DNA from: Corynebacterium sp. J010B-136
GTDB taxonomy: Bacteria > Actinomycetota > Actinomycetes > Mycobacteriales > Mycobacteriaceae
Assembly (NCBI RefSeq): GCF_002967075.1
Contig: NZ_PUGE01000002.1
Location: 124,001 to 188,000, forward strand
Reading direction: 5' to 3'
DNA: 64,000 bases
The position numbers and the translations under genes are program-made. The notes beneath the pieces were generated by a model. The model was not told where the DNA came from, did not search any database, and was given only the letters and a program-made list of their open reading frames with translations. The stretch's first letter is position 1. Every line of letters begins with the position of its first letter. Of this stretch, positions 6,818 to 17,071 are shown in pieces.

Positions 6818-7900
6818 ATGTCGCAGCCAGTCTCTTTACAAACCCCGGCCTCAACCTCCAACCGTCGCGTTAAGGCTTTTCACCACTTGCCAAGTCCGGC
6901 TGAACTTCAAGCAGAGTCGCCGCTAAGTGAAAAGCAAGCGGCGAAGGTAGAACAAGACCGCCAAGAGATTGCCGAGATTTTCGACGGTGAAGATGATCGC
7001 CTCGTTGTCGTAGTCGGCCCGTGCTCCATTCACGACCCAGTCGCAGCTCTTGATTACGCCAACCGCTTGTCGCCGTTGGCACGCGCGCTGGATGAAGATC
7101 TGAAGATTGTTATGCGCGTGTACTTTGAAAAGCCACGCACCACCGTGGGCTGGAAGGGGCTAATCAATGACCCACATCTTGACCAGTCCTTCGACATTCC
7201 TTCTGGCCTGCGCACCGCGCGCAAGGTGCTGACAGATATCGTCAACTTAGACTTGCCAGCAGCATGCGAGTTCTTGGAGCCCAACTCCCCGCAGTACTAC
7301 GCAGATGCCGTGGCTTGGGGCGCGATTGGTGCTCGCACCACTGAATCCCAGGTGCATCGACAGCTAGCGTCTGGAATGTCCATGCCGATTGGCTTCAAAA
7401 ATGGCACGGATGGCAACGTCGATGTTGCAATCCACGCTGCATCGTCGGCTGCTGCACCGCACTTCTTCTTTGGCACCTCTGACGACGGTCAGCCATCGGT
7501 GGTAGAAACTGCTGGCAACCCGCATTGCCACATCATTTTGCGCGGCGGATCGCACGGGCCGAACTGGGACGAGCAATCCGTTGCCGAAGTAACTGAGAAG
7601 TTAGGCAAAGATGCACGCTTGATGATTGATGCCTCCCATGCGAACTCAGGCAAGGATCATGTGCGCCAGGTGGAGGTGACACGGGGCATCGCTAAGCAAA
7701 TTGCTTCCGGCAATGAAAACATCGCCGGCATCATGATGGAATCCTTCCTGGAAGGCGGCGCACAGTCGCTCGATAAATTGGGCATTGACGGCCTGGAATA
7801 CGGCCAATCCATCACCGATGCCTGCATGGATATCGATGACACCGTGGAGCTTTTGGCCGAGTTGGCGGCTGCGGTTCGTGCCCGCCGCGCAACACGATAG
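6818..7900 (+). CDS. aroF: 3-deoxy-7-phosphoheptulonate synthase (type I DAHP synthase)
   Basis: A 360-residue type I-alpha DAHP synthase that condenses phosphoenolpyruvate and erythrose 4-phosphate, the first step of the shikimate pathway. Characteristic segments are VVVVGPCSIHDP (residues ~66-77), EKPRTTVGWKGLINDP, SQVHRQLASGMS (KNGTDG follows) and the metal-binding IDASHANSGKDH near 272-283. Length matches the E. coli AroF/G/H type, which are feedback-inhibited by single aromatic amino acids. It is preceded by the Phe/Tyr leader and attenuator. AAAGGAAG at 6800-6807 precedes ATG 6818. uppS begins 9 bases after its stop. Confidence 0.96.
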   Translation: MSQPVSLQTPASTSNRRVKAFHHLPSPAELQAESPLSEKQAAKVEQDRQEIAEIFDGEDDRLVVVVGPCSIHDPVAALDYANRLSPLARALDEDLKIVMRVYFEKPRTTVGWKGLINDPHLDQSFDIPSGLRTARKVLTDIVNLDLPAACEFLEPNSPQYYADAVAWGAIGARTTESQVHRQLASGMSMPIGFKNGTDGNVDVAIHAASSAAAPHFFFGTSDDGQPSVVETAGNPHCHIILRGGSHGPNWDEQSVAEVTEKLGKDARLMIDASHANSGKDHVRQVEVTRGIAKQIASGNENIAGIMMESFLEGGAQSLDKLGIDGLEYGQSITDACMDIDDTVELLAELAAAVRARRATR

Positions 7901-7909
7901 AATGCAGGT

Positions 7910-8680
7910 GTGAAACTTCTTCCCGCATTGCTGTACCCAGCTTATGAAGCCCGTCTGATTTCTGAGCTTAAAGGTAAGCCCCAGCCTAAACATGTCGCTG
8001 TGATGGCTGATGGCAACCGCCGCTGGGCACGCGAAGCGGGCTTTGAAGATATCAGCCACGGGCACCGTCAAGGCGCGAAGAAGATTAGCGAAATGGTGTC
8101 TTGGTGCGCTGATACTGAAGTTGAAGTAGTGACCATCTACCTGCTCTCGACTGAAAACCTGAAGCGCTCTGCAGATGAAGTCAACCTGTTATTCGACATC
8201 ATCACTGAAGTTGTCGACCACCTAAGCCATGGCGATCTGAATTGCCAAGTTCGGCTCGTGGGCCACCTTGACCTTTTACCTGAGGAAGTCTCGCAGAAGA
8301 TGTCCTCTGCTGCGGCAGACACAAAGGGCAATGATGGGATTATCGTCAACATCGCTGTTGGCTACGGTGGGCGCCAAGAAATTGTTGACGCGGTGCAAGC
8401 GATGCTGAAGAAGGAAGTCGACGCAGGTGCGACGCCAGAAGAACTGGTTGAGAGCATCACCGTAGATTCAATTTCCAAGCACCTGTACACCAAGGGGCTG
8501 CCTGACCCAGACTTGGTCATCCGCACCTCTGGTGAACAGCGCCTTTCGGGATTTTTGCTGTGGCAGGCGGCCTATTCGGAGATTTGGTTTACAGATACTT
8601 ACTGGCCAGAGTTTCGCCGGATCGACTTCTTGCGCGCGTTGCGTGATTATTCGCAGCGCTCACGCCGGTTTGGTAAATAG
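7910..8680 (+). CDS. uppS: (Z)-prenyl diphosphate synthase (UppS family)
   Basis: A 256-residue cis-prenyltransferase. Motifs: HVAVMADGNRRWAREAGF (residues ~28-45, with the catalytic Asp and the diphosphate-binding Arg pair), the TIYLLSTEN region near 82-90, and RTSGEQRLSGFLLWQAAYSEI near 205-225. In mycobacteria the paralogue at this locus (Rv1086) makes the short-chain E,Z-farnesyl diphosphate that primes decaprenyl phosphate, so that role is likely, but chain length cannot be read with certainty. It starts at GTG 7910, directly after aroF, and is followed 15 bases later by a flavodoxin gene. Confidence 0.92.
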   Translation: MKLLPALLYPAYEARLISELKGKPQPKHVAVMADGNRRWAREAGFEDISHGHRQGAKKISEMVSWCADTEVEVVTIYLLSTENLKRSADEVNLLFDIITEVVDHLSHGDLNCQVRLVGHLDLLPEEVSQKMSSAAADTKGNDGIIVNIAVGYGGRQEIVDAVQAMLKKEVDAGATPEELVESITVDSISKHLYTKGLPDPDLVIRTSGEQRLSGFLLWQAAYSEIWFTDTYWPEFRRIDFLRALRDYSQRSRRFGK

Positions 8681-8695
8681 TGAGGGGAGCCACCG

Positions 8696-9217
8696 ATGGT
8701 TCAGGTGTTGTATCAATCCCAGTATGGTTCCAGCAAGCAATATGCTGAGGCTTTCGCTGCGCTTTTCGATGTCGCCCCTGCCACCTGGGATGACTCACTT
8801 GCTTTGCAGACTGAATTGGAAGCAGGTGAGGGGCCAGTGGTGGTCTTTTCCTACATCCATGGCCCGCGGGTGCCCGGGGCGGAAGCAGCGCTTGCCGCGC
8901 ACAAAGCTGGACGCCCTACAGCAATTTGTTGCGTGGGAATGACTCTTATTCAAAAAGCCCGCAAGGATGATAGCTTAGCCGCTCAAGTCGGTGATAACAT
9001 CGTGCGCTTTTATCTGCCTGGGCGGTTGAACTATTCTGAGCTATCCTCCGCGCACATGGCGGTGATGAGGGGCATTATTCAAGCCTTAAAGCTCAAACCC
9101 CGTGCTCTGCGCAGTGACAATGACCAGTCCATGATTGATTCATTCAAAAAGGACATCGACCGCGTGGATCTGAATGAGCTTGAATCGGTCGTCGCTTGGG
9201 CGAAAGGTGAAAACTAA
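8696..9217 (+). CDS. flavodoxin-domain protein
   Basis: 173 residues. The N-terminus [20 protein letters not shown] resembles the FMN phosphate-binding loop of flavodoxins, and [20 protein letters not shown] the second FMN loop region. The overall layout recalls the HemG / protoporphyrinogen-oxidase-like flavodoxin group, though substrate assignment is unsafe. GTGAGGGGAG at 8681-8690 is a strong ribosome site. It lies third in the aroF-uppS run. Its stop TAA (9215-9217) overlaps the stop of convergent coaA on the other strand. Confidence 0.8.
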   Translation: MVQVLYQSQYGSSKQYAEAFAALFDVAPATWDDSLALQTELEAGEGPVVVFSYIHGPRVPGAEAALAAHKAGRPTAICCVGMTLIQKARKDDSLAAQVGDNIVRFYLPGRLNYSELSSAHMAVMRGIIQALKLKPRALRSDNDQSMIDSFKKDIDRVDLNELESVVAWAKGEN

Positions 9218-10140
9218 AGCTTGCGCATGCGGACTTTTTCCACCGTGTGATCCTCGCCTTTGCGTAGTACCAATGATGCGCGCACGCGGGTAGGAAGAAT
9301 ATTTTCCACTAGGTTCGGCAAGTTGATCGACTGCCAAATTTCGCGGGCCTGCTTGAAAGCCTGTTCATCATTCATATCGGCATAAGCAGCAAAGTGTGCG
9401 CCGGGCTCACGGAAGGCAGTATGGCGCAAGCCGAGGAAGCGGTTGATGTACCACTTTTCGATGGTTTCTACCCGCGCATCCACATACACCGAGAAATCAA
9501 AGAGATCTGAAATCATCAGCGTTGGCCCGGTTTGTAAAACGTTGAGGCCTTCGAGGATCAAAATATCGGGCTGGTGCACCATCTGGTACTCATTGGGCAC
9601 AATGTCATAAGACACGTGTGAGTATAGGGGAGCGCGGACGACTTCTTTGCCTGATTTAACGTCGGTGACAAAGCGCATCAACGCGCGACGGTCATAAGAT
9701 TCGGGGAAGCCTTTGCGCGACATCAAACCGCGCTCTTGCAAGATGCGGGTGGGGTATAAGAATCCGTCGGTCGTGACTAGGTCGACCTTCGGGTGAGTGT
9801 CCCAGCGCTCTAGAAGAACTTGTAGCAAACGTGCGGTCGTGGATTTTCCTACCGCGACAGAGCCTGCGACACCGATAACAAAAGGCACGTGGCTGGGCGG
9901 GTTTCCCAAGAATTGCTCGGTTGCCTGAGTTAGCGCCTGCCGCGCCGCGACCTGCATGTGGATGAGACGGGAAAGCGGAAGATAGACATCAGCTACCTCT
10001 TCGAGGTTGATGTTTTCACCAATGCCCGCGAGCTTCTTCACTTCGGATTCAGTCAATACCTGTGGCATGGACTTACGCAGTCCACGCCAGGTATCGCGGT
10101 CGAAATCAAGGTAGGGGCTTAAATCGGAGTTCCGCGCCAT
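9214..10140 (-). CDS. coaA: type I pantothenate kinase CoaA
   Basis: A 308-residue bacterial type I pantothenate kinase that phosphorylates pantothenate in the first committed step of CoA synthesis. The P-loop [14 protein letters not shown] is at about residues 89-102; TTDGFLYP, the catalytic-Asp segment, and [13 protein letters not shown] follow, and the C-terminal [11 protein letters not shown] and DYIYVDA-like elements are typical. ATG 10140 starts the family N-terminus. It is convergent with the flavodoxin gene (stops overlap) and divergent from glyA, the same order as in C. glutamicum. Confidence 0.96.
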   Translation of the reverse strand: MARNSDLSPYLDFDRDTWRGLRKSMPQVLTESEVKKLAGIGENINLEEVADVYLPLSRLIHMQVAARQALTQATEQFLGNPPSHVPFVIGVAGSVAVGKSTTARLLQVLLERWDTHPKVDLVTTDGFLYPTRILQERGLMSRKGFPESYDRRALMRFVTDVKSGKEVVRAPLYSHVSYDIVPNEYQMVHQPDILILEGLNVLQTGPTLMISDLFDFSVYVDARVETIEKWYINRFLGLRHTAFREPGAHFAAYADMNDEQAFKQAREIWQSINLPNLVENILPTRVRASLVLRKGEDHTVEKVRMRKL

Positions 10141-10315
10141 GGGCTCTATTGTGTCACTACAGCAGGTTACGAAGAAATTAACCCGGAATTAACCGGTCGT
10201 GGGGCAGGGCGGAAGTTATTTTAATCGCGCTAAGTTCTTTAAACTAGCCCAACCTTAGCTATCATGTGTGATGTATTGCTTCATCCCCACTTCGACGAAG
10301 GGAATATATAGTCAC

Positions 10316-11617
10316 ATGACTACCCAGAATTCTTCCGATGCTCAGTACCAGGAAATGCGTGACTTGGACCCAGAGGTCTATGCAGCCATCAACGGTGAAA
10401 TTGCTCGCCAGCGCGATACCCTGGAGATGATTGCATCGGAGAACTTTGTTCCTCGTGCAGTCTTGCAGGCACAGGGTTCCGTCCTTACCAACAAGTACGC
10501 AGAGGGCTACCCAGGTCGCCGCTACTACGGTGGATGTGAGCACGTTGATATCGTCGAAGATCTGGCGCGTGACCGCGCTAAGGCTCTGTTCGGCGCTGAG
10601 TTTGCCAACGTACAGCCACACTCCGGTGCACAGGCAAACGCTGCCGTCCTAGCTTCTCTTATCAACCCAGGTGACAAGATCCTGGGCCTTTCTTTGGCTC
10701 ACGGTGGTCACCTGACCCACGGCATGAAGCTGAACTTCTCCGGCAAGCTCTACGAAGTAGCTGCCTACGAAGTCGATGCAGAAACCAACCGTATCGACAT
10801 GGACAAGCTGCGTGAGCAGGCTATTGCAGAAAAGCCACAGGTCATCATCGCTGGCTGGTCTGCATACCCACGCACCCTGGATTTTGAAGCATACCGATCC
10901 ATCGCGGATGAAGTGGGCGCTTACCTGTGGACCGATATGGCACACTTTGCTGGTCTCGTTGCCGCTGATCTGTACCCAAATCCAGTTCCACACTCTGACA
11001 TTGTTTCCACCACCGTGCACAAGACCCTGGGCGGTCCTCGCTCCGGCATGATCCTGGCTAAGCAGGACTACGCTAAGAGGCTCAACTCTGCGGTCTTCCC
11101 AGGCCAGCAGGGCGGTCCTTTGATGCACGTGGTTGCAGCGAAGGCAATTGCCATGAAGGTTGCTGCTTCCGAAGAATTCCGTGACCGTCAGGTCCGCACT
11201 CTGGAAGGCGCGAAGATTCTTGCTGAGCGCTTGACCACTCCTGAGGCAAAGGCAGCAGGCGTTGACGTTCTCACCGGCGGCACCGACGTGCACTTGGTTC
11301 TAGCTGACCTGCGCAACTCTGAGATGGATGGCCAGCAGGCAGAAGACCTTCTGCACGAGGTCGGCATCACCGTGAACCGCAACGCAGTTCCAAATGATCC
11401 ACGTCCACCAATGGTGACCTCTGGTCTGCGTATCGGTACGTCCGCTCTGGCTACCCGCGGCCTGGATGCAGAAGCATTCACCGAGGTTGCAGACATCATC
11501 GGCACCGCGCTTACTGATGGCAAGAACGCCGATACTCAGAAGCTGCGCGCACGCGTAGACAAGCTCGCTGAGCAGTTCCCACTCTACGAGGGCTTGGAAG
11601 ACTGGAAGATCGTCTAA
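10316..11617 (+). CDS. glyA: serine hydroxymethyltransferase GlyA
   Basis: A 433-residue PLP enzyme that interconverts serine and glycine and supplies methylenetetrahydrofolate. The PLP-lysine motif [14 protein letters not shown] puts the lysine at residue 236; [11 protein letters not shown] near 61-71 and the C-terminal [10 protein letters not shown] are typical. ATG 10316 ([10 protein letters not shown]) fits the family N-terminus, and the open frame back to 10268 is not homologous. GAAGGG at 10298-10303 is a moderate ribosome site. A strong bidirectional terminator ends the unit. Confidence 0.97.
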   Translation: MTTQNSSDAQYQEMRDLDPEVYAAINGEIARQRDTLEMIASENFVPRAVLQAQGSVLTNKYAEGYPGRRYYGGCEHVDIVEDLARDRAKALFGAEFANVQPHSGAQANAAVLASLINPGDKILGLSLAHGGHLTHGMKLNFSGKLYEVAAYEVDAETNRIDMDKLREQAIAEKPQVIIAGWSAYPRTLDFEAYRSIADEVGAYLWTDMAHFAGLVAADLYPNPVPHSDIVSTTVHKTLGGPRSGMILAKQDYAKRLNSAVFPGQQGGPLMHVVAAKAIAMKVAASEEFRDRQVRTLEGAKILAERLTTPEAKAAGVDVLTGGTDVHLVLADLRNSEMDGQQAEDLLHEVGITVNRNAVPNDPRPPMVTSGLRIGTSALATRGLDAEAFTEVADIIGTALTDGKNADTQKLRARVDKLAEQFPLYEGLEDWKIV

Positions 11618-11644
11618 ACCAGACCGTCGACAGCTCTAAGCATT

Positions 11645-11687
11645 AAAAGGTCAGACCCCGGAAATTCCAGGGTCTGACCTTTTCTTA
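11645..11687 (+). terminator. bidirectional terminator after glyA
   Basis: AAAAGGTCAGACCC (11645-11658) pairs perfectly over 14 bp with GGGTCTGACCTTTT (11670-11683). The A-run and T-run let it work for glyA and for the convergent DUF5997 gene. Confidence 0.92.
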
Positions 11688-11754
11688 ATTGCGTGTGGCA
11701 CAAAGTGCCTCACCAGGAGAAGCGCTCTAAGCGAAGCGTTCTAGCGCGGAGCTG

Positions 11755-12300
11755 TTACTGCTTATCCGCATCCTCTGAAGCTTTTTCGATAGCAGCTTCG
11801 CTTTCCGCTAGGGACTTCTCCACGGATTCGACGAAGTCTTCTTCCTCGACGGGAGCGGTTGCATCACTAGCAGCATTGCCCTCTGCAGCGTTACCTTCGG
11901 CAGACTGCCCTTCGGTGCGCGCTTCTGCATGAGCGGTGCGTGCCGCGCGCAGCCAATCCGGCTGGTTTTCTAAAAGCTCCTTGATTTGCGCGGCATCAAG
12001 TGGCTTGTCCATGTCGTTTTTCTTCAGAGCAGTAACTGAAATTCCCAGTTTCTGCGCAACTACCGGACGAGGGTACGGGCCGGTGCGGCGCAGCTCGGTA
12101 AGCCACTCCGGAGGATTGGTGTGCAAATCGCGCAGCTCCGCGTGCGTAATTGCCCGCTCCTGGAACTCCGAAGGAGCAGCAGGAAGATAGATGCCGAGCT
12201 TTTTCGCCGCAGTCTGCGGGCGCATAGCGGTACCAGATGGTTGCAAATTGTTGTCGTTCACGATTTCTACGGTAGCACCAAGTTCGACCATGGGAAACAT
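11755..12300 (-). CDS. DUF5997 family protein
   Basis: 181 residues. Core residues ~27-125 contain TAAKKLGIYLPAAP, NPPEWLTELRRTGPYPRPVVA and a second QPDWLRAAR repeat, which I associate with DUF5997, a small actinobacterial family of unknown function with two related helical units (each ending PxWL-x-x-R). The C-terminal 50 residues are acidic Ala/Glu-rich and probably disordered. It is divergent from a LysR-substrate-domain gene with only 20 bases between the starts, a conserved pairing. The start may be ATG 12300, 12291 or 12222. Confidence 0.75.
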   Translation of the reverse strand: MFPMVELGATVEIVNDNNLQPSGTAMRPQTAAKKLGIYLPAAPSEFQERAITHAELRDLHTNPPEWLTELRRTGPYPRPVVAQKLGISVTALKKNDMDKPLDAAQIKELLENQPDWLRAARTAHAEARTEGQSAEGNAAEGNAASDATAPVEEEDFVESVEKSLAESEAAIEKASEDADKQ

Positions 12301-12320
12301 CCCCGATTAAGCTAGCTGTC

Positions 12321-13025
12321 ATGTTGCGATTGAGCTTTGCCACCGGCACCGAACCAGGAAAATGGTTCGAGCGCTTCCGCCGCGCCACCGATCACGGAGG
12401 CTTGGAAACCATCGATGCGGATGACGCCTTAGATCCATTGCTTGCAGGCGAAGTCGATGTGGTGCTGGCGAGGTTGCCGCATGGGGGCATCGACAAGCGA
12501 ATTAGCGAAGACACCACCCATATCGTGCGGCTATATACCGAGGCCCGCGGGGTAGCGGTCCCGAAAGATTCCGTGTTTGCGGAGCTAGGGGAGGCGGTTG
12601 ACCCGCGCGATATTGCTGATGAATACCTGAACTATCGCATTGGCCCCGATGCATCCCTCGACATCGATGAAATCCGCGCTGGCCTACAAGTAGTTGCTGC
12701 CAATGTGGGTATCGTCATCGCGCCGCGGCCATTGCTGAAGGTGCTATCGAAGAAGCAAGTCGTGCCTTTGGAACTGAAAGACCCGCAGGTACCGCAAACC
12801 GAAATTGCTCTGGTGTGGCTGAAAGAAAATGATTCTGAGGCTATTCAGGACTTCGTCGGAATCGCCAAAGGCCGCACGCTGAATTCCTCACGGCATGAAG
12901 CACCGAAGAAAACGGCGCGCGAAAAAGCTAAAGCCAAGCAAGCGCGACGGAATGCAGGAGCCAAAACGGGCTCCCAAAAGTCTCCCAACCGCAGTTCACG
13001 GCCGCGGAAAGGCCGACGTGGTTAA
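12321..13025 (+). CDS. LysR-type substrate-binding domain protein lacking the DNA-binding domain
   Basis: 234 residues. The first ~185 resemble the effector-binding domain of LysR regulators or periplasmic-type binding folds: LRLSFATGTEPGKWFERF, the two-lobe pattern, then VVAANVGIVIAPRPLLKVL. There is no N-terminal helix-turn-helix and no signal peptide. Residues ~190-234 form a strongly basic Lys/Arg tail (KKTAREKAKAKQARRNAG), which could bind nucleic acid. It begins 20 bases from divergent DUF5997, so the pair probably shares regulation. It may be a cytoplasmic ligand sensor; function is unknown. Confidence 0.75.
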   Translation: MLRLSFATGTEPGKWFERFRRATDHGGLETIDADDALDPLLAGEVDVVLARLPHGGIDKRISEDTTHIVRLYTEARGVAVPKDSVFAELGEAVDPRDIADEYLNYRIGPDASLDIDEIRAGLQVVAANVGIVIAPRPLLKVLSKKQVVPLELKDPQVPQTEIALVWLKENDSEAIQDFVGIAKGRTLNSSRHEAPKKTAREKAKAKQARRNAGAKTGSQKSPNRSSRPRKGRRG

Positions 13026-13200
13026 GCAACAAGAAGTGGGTTTACGCAAAGTTCATCTTGCAACCGTGTAATTTTAATCTCTCTTGCTTATGGTGGGCAC
13101 TAACCGGAGAAGCTCGCAAGAACTTGTTTGCGGGCGGAGGTAGAAGAGCACTTGCTCAACACACTGACACCGCCAAGCGAAAAGGGAGACCCCTGCAGGC

Positions 13201-14604
13201 ATGTTTGATTCAAACGTCACAACCTGTTCACCGCACAATCCAGCTCGAGAAACGAATTCCTATGATTCGGTAGCGCACCTAGATTCAGCTAAGAAGACCA
13301 AAACCTATGTTCTAGACACTTCGGTGTTGCTGTCGGATCCGTGGGCACTGAAGAAATTCGCAGAACACGACGTGGTTTTGCCCGTTGTTGTTATCTCGGA
13401 GTTGGAAGGAAAACGTCATCACCCGGAGCTTGGCTGGTTCGCCCGCCAAGCTCTTCGTCTTTTAGAAAGCCTGCGTTCCAAGCACGGCTTTCTGGACCAG
13501 CCTGTGCCTGCGAATGAAGACGGGGGCATGCTGCATGTTGAACTCAACCACCAGGACCAGTCCCTGCTGCCGTTGGCTTTTCGCGGTACCGAAGGCGACC
13601 ACCGCATCTTGGCGTGTGCCTTAAACCTCGCTCACGAAGGTCGCGATACCGTGCTGGTGACAAAAGACGTGCCGCTGCGAGTCAAAGCAGGCGCCGTCGG
13701 TCTTGAGGCCGATGAGTACCACGCACAAGACGTCGTGCTTACCGGCTACACCGGCATGGCCAATGTGCACGTCTCTCCTGATGTCATTGATGACCTCTTT
13801 AGCGATGGGGAAGTCGTTATCGATGATCTCGTCACTGATGAGGGCTTGCTTGTCGATGAACTCCCGGTGCACTGCGGTTTGAGCCTGCAAGCGAATCAAC
13901 AGTCCGCATTGGGACGGGTCATGGCTGATGGCACGGTGAAGCTCGTGCGCGGTGATATGAACGCCTTCGGGCTGCAAGGCCGCTCTGCCGAGCAGCGCAT
14001 TGCGCTCGATCTTCTTTCGGACCCATCGGTGGGCATCGTTTCCATCGGCGGCCGCGCTGGCACCGGTAAATCCGCGTTGGCTTTGTGCGCCGGGCTGGAA
14101 GCAGTTCTGGAGCGTCAAGAGCACCGCAAAATCGTGGTCTTTCGCCCAATGTATGCTGTCGGCGGCCAATCCTTAGGCTATCTGCCGGGCTCCGAGTCGG
14201 AGAAGATGAATCCCTGGGCACAGGCGGTCTATGACACTCTCGAAGGCCTGGTTTCCGACAATGTCATTGAAGAGATCCACGACCGCGGACTGTTGGAAGT
14301 ACTACCCCTAACCCATATTCGGGGGCGTTCATTGCATGACAGCTTCGTCATCGTCGATGAAGCCCAGTCATTGGAGCGCAACGTGTTGCTTACCGTACTC
14401 TCGCGTCTGGGGCGCGGGTCGCGGATCGTATTGACGCACGATGTCGCGCAACGCGATAACCTGCGGGTGGGGCGCCATGATGGGGTGCAGGCGGTCATCG
14501 AAAAGCTGAAAGACCGCAGCCTCTTTGCGCACATTACTTTGCAGCGCTCCGAACGTTCAGCGATTGCAGAATTGGTCACAGAACTATTGGAAAGTGACAA
14601 CTAG
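13201..14604 (+). CDS. phoH2: PIN domain - PhoH ATPase fusion (PhoH2 type)
   Basis: 467 residues. An N-terminal PIN-type RNase domain (about residues 35-170) has [11 protein letters not shown], a conserved Glu in [11 protein letters not shown], and ILACALNLA / [11 protein letters not shown]. It is joined to a PhoH ATPase domain (about 240-465) with Walker [11 protein letters not shown] at 284-293 and Walker [12 protein letters not shown]. PhoH2 proteins of mycobacteria unwind and cleave RNA. ATG 13201 has AGGGAGA 14 bases upstream; the first 30 residues are non-conserved and the true start could be downstream. No separate antitoxin ORF was recognised before it. Confidence 0.9.
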   Translation: MFDSNVTTCSPHNPARETNSYDSVAHLDSAKKTKTYVLDTSVLLSDPWALKKFAEHDVVLPVVVISELEGKRHHPELGWFARQALRLLESLRSKHGFLDQPVPANEDGGMLHVELNHQDQSLLPLAFRGTEGDHRILACALNLAHEGRDTVLVTKDVPLRVKAGAVGLEADEYHAQDVVLTGYTGMANVHVSPDVIDDLFSDGEVVIDDLVTDEGLLVDELPVHCGLSLQANQQSALGRVMADGTVKLVRGDMNAFGLQGRSAEQRIALDLLSDPSVGIVSIGGRAGTGKSALALCAGLEAVLERQEHRKIVVFRPMYAVGGQSLGYLPGSESEKMNPWAQAVYDTLEGLVSDNVIEEIHDRGLLEVLPLTHIRGRSLHDSFVIVDEAQSLERNVLLTVLSRLGRGSRIVLTHDVAQRDNLRVGRHDGVQAVIEKLKDRSLFAHITLQRSERSAIAELVTELLESDN

Positions 14605-14685
14605 CGGCAAAGTGTCGCTTGTGAATTTAGGCGGATTACGATGACTCACGTGGCGTTAATCGGTATCTATCCGGATAATGGGAGC

Positions 14686-15282
14686 ATGACAAAGTCGAAC
14701 TTCGCAATTCGCGCTTTCCGGGCAGAAGACTACCCGCAGATTCAAGACATCTATGAGCAGGGGCTTGTAACAGGTAATGCGTCTTATGAGCACCGACCTC
14801 TGACTTTGGAAGAGTTTATCGACGGCAAAAATATGGACACCGTATTTGTTGCGGTGGAACTGCATGACGATTCCAAAGTTATCGGATGGGTTTCTGGCGC
14901 TCCTATTTCCCAGCGCCCAGTTCTTGCCGGCGTATTGGAAGATTCCATCTATGTTGACCCCGAGGCCCACGGCCGGAGAGTCGCCAGCGGATTGTTGGAT
15001 AAGTTCATCGAGGTCTGCCAAGAGCTAGGCATGTGGGCCATTCATTCCTGGATCTTCCCTGAAAACGAAGGTTCTGTGAAGCTGCACGTTTCTCGCGGTT
15101 TCGAGGAAGTAGGCACCTACAAGCACTTGGCCAAGATGACCTACGGACCGCGTGCGGGTGAATGGCGCGATACCGTCGTCTATCAAAAGCTGCTTCCAAA
15201 GCCTGAGAAGGTCACCGCTGAAGAAGAGTTTGAAGCCACCGCCTCAGAGCGCATCAAAGCCCAGCGCCCACTTCAAGCATAA
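14686..15282 (+). CDS. GNAT acetyltransferase, phosphinothricin acetyltransferase-like
   Basis: 198 residues. The first 165 form a GNAT fold: FAIRAFRAEDYPQIQDIYEQG, the acetyl-CoA loop YVDPEAHGRRVASGLLDKF, and PENEGSVKLHVSRGFEEVGT. These are features of the PAT/Bar group (phosphinothricin or methionine sulfoximine N-acetyltransferases), though the substrate here is not known. A charged C-terminal extension of ~30 residues is unusual. ATG 14686 with GGGAG just upstream is preferred over ATG 14641. It lies after phoH2 and ends at a strong bidirectional terminator. Confidence 0.82.
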   Translation: MTKSNFAIRAFRAEDYPQIQDIYEQGLVTGNASYEHRPLTLEEFIDGKNMDTVFVAVELHDDSKVIGWVSGAPISQRPVLAGVLEDSIYVDPEAHGRRVASGLLDKFIEVCQELGMWAIHSWIFPENEGSVKLHVSRGFEEVGTYKHLAKMTYGPRAGEWRDTVVYQKLLPKPEKVTAEEEFEATASERIKAQRPLQA

Positions 15283-15313
15283 GAAAGAGCATCTAGACCG
15301 ACACAAAAACGCC

Positions 15314-15366
15314 AAACGCTCTGCAAGAAACTGAGTTAATCAGAATCTTGCAGAGCGTTTATTTTT
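15314..15366 (+). terminator. strong terminator between the GNAT gene and convergent MFS gene
   Basis: AAACGCTCTGCAAGA (15314-15328) pairs perfectly over 15 bp with TCTTGCAGAGCGTTT (15346-15360), followed by ATTTTT. Confidence 0.9.
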
Positions 15367-15421
15367 ATGGTTGTCCTACCGGAACCACTCCCCGTAAGAA
15401 CTTTCCCTTGGAGAAAATTTC

Positions 15422-17071
15422 TTATTCGATGGTTTCCTTCAAGCGCTCTTGGCGCAGTGGGAACAAAATCAGCATTGCAACAATGGCCAGTGGCACCATC
15501 ATGCCAATCACGGGGGTCAGACCGTCATTGTAGGAATTTAAGATAGCGTCACGGAGGACATCGGGAAGCTCTGCGACTGCGTGCGGAGTCAAGGAGTTGG
15601 CGGCATCTGCACCTTGGAACTGCTGCGAAATAGCGGCGCCTTCCTTGCCCAACGATGCAAGGGCATCAGGCAAACGGGTAGCCATCTCATTCTGCATATT
15701 GTGAATGAACATCGAACCCACGATGGAAGCACCCAATGCCGAACCAATCTGGCGGAAGAAGTTATTAGCCGCCGTGGCAGTGCCGACCTGCGATACAGGG
15801 AAGGAGTTTTGAACAATCAGCACCAGTACCTGCATGACAAAGCCCAAGCCGACACCGAATACAAGGAAGCGAACTCCGATACCGGTCAATGAAGTCTCAA
15901 CGGTCATCTGGGACATCCACCACAAAGCAAACGCCGTGATGGCCAGGCCCGCGATGGGGTAGTACTTGTAGTTGCCGGTCTTAGCGATGATGAAGCCAAC
16001 ACCAGTGGAGACACCGATCATGCCGACCATCATCGGGATCATCATCAAGCCTGCTTCAGTTGGCGTCAGGGTGTGCACCATCTGCAGGTAGGTTGGCATG
16101 TAGCCAAGCACGCCCATCATGGCCAGACCCAGAACAGTACCGGCCAGGGTAGTCAGAACCATGTTGCGGTTCTTAAATAGCTGAACCGGGATCAGCGGCT
16201 GGGATGCACGTGACTCAATGAATACGGTGAGCAGTGCGCCGACGATGACTACGGCAGCCATGGACAAAATAGTTGGGGAAGTCCACTCGTATTCGCTTCC
16301 GCCCCAGGTGGTGAGCAGAATCAGAGTGCTAGTGGTGATTGCGATAGCCGCAAAGCCCATCCAGTCAAAGCCCTTAAAGCCCTGCTCGCCCACGCGCAGC
16401 TTCAGTACGAAAGCGCAGACAATAATTGCCAGCAGACCCAGTGGAATGTTGATCCACAGGCCCCAGCGCCAACCAGGACCATCCGTGAACCAGCCACCGA
16501 GAACTGGACCAAGTACGGAGGAGACGCCAAAGACACCGCCCATAATACCCATGAACTTGCCGCGCTCACGTGCGGAGACAACCTCAGCCACAATCGACTG
16601 CGAGGAGATCATCATGATGCCGGCGCCGAAGCCCTGGATTGCACGTCCGGTGATCAGCATGCCCATGCCATTGGCGAAACCACCAAGGGTTGAGCCGATA
16701 ACAAAGATAGCGATACCTGAGATGTAGACCCACTTGCGGCCCATGCGGTCACCGAGCTGCCCGGCCAGTGGCATAGCAATGGTCATGGTGACCATAAAAG
16801 CTGAGATAACCCAGCTCATCTGGTCCACGCCGCCGAGCTCACCGACAATAGTCGGCAGAGCGGAACCGAAAATCATCTGCCCCAACGAGCTCATCAGCAT
16901 GGTGAGCATCAAGGCAGCAAAAATAATGCCGACGTTATCCGCGGTCTTTTTACCGAGGTTTGGGTCGGTTGCTGAAGGCGTTGCCATTTCAGCATTGACC
17001 ACTGGGAGTTCTTCCACAGTGGTAGCACTGGCTTGGTCGGCCGTGCTTGGGGTGGAGTTTTTAGCTACCAT
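15422..17071 (-). CDS. DHA2-family MFS multidrug exporter (EmrB/QacA type)
   Basis: 549 residues with about 14 membrane helices. Motif A (GQLGDRMGRKWVYISGI) near residues 107-123 and motif C-like GPVLGGWFTDGPGWRW near 185-200 mark the drug:H+ antiporter-2 family. A hydrophilic N-terminus of ~45 residues precedes the first helix. Its start overlaps the end of the upstream TetR gene by 7 bases, so regulator and pump form one operon and the pump is probably repressed by that TetR protein. Substrates cannot be inferred. Confidence 0.9.
   Translation of the reverse strand: MVAKNSTPSTADQASATTVEELPVVNAEMATPSATDPNLGKKTADNVGIIFAALMLTMLMSSLGQMIFGSALPTIVGELGGVDQMSWVISAFMVTMTIAMPLAGQLGDRMGRKWVYISGIAIFVIGSTLGGFANGMGMLITGRAIQGFGAGIMMISSQSIVAEVVSARERGKFMGIMGGVFGVSSVLGPVLGGWFTDGPGWRWGLWINIPLGLLAIIVCAFVLKLRVGEQGFKGFDWMGFAAIAITTSTLILLTTWGGSEYEWTSPTILSMAAVVIVGALLTVFIESRASQPLIPVQLFKNRNMVLTTLAGTVLGLAMMGVLGYMPTYLQMVHTLTPTEAGLMMIPMMVGMIGVSTGVGFIIAKTGNYKYYPIAGLAITAFALWWMSQMTVETSLTGIGVRFLVFGVGLGFVMQVLVLIVQNSFPVSQVGTATAANNFFRQIGSALGASIVGSMFIHNMQNEMATRLPDALASLGKEGAAISQQFQGADAANSLTPHAVAELPDVLRDAILNSYNDGLTPVIGMMVPLAIVAMLILFPLRQERLKETIE

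Noticed and set aside
13026..13200. Structured RNA or antitoxin ORF upstream of phoH2
   Set aside because: Only a weak GCAAG/CTTGT-type hairpin and no ORF with a good start were found.
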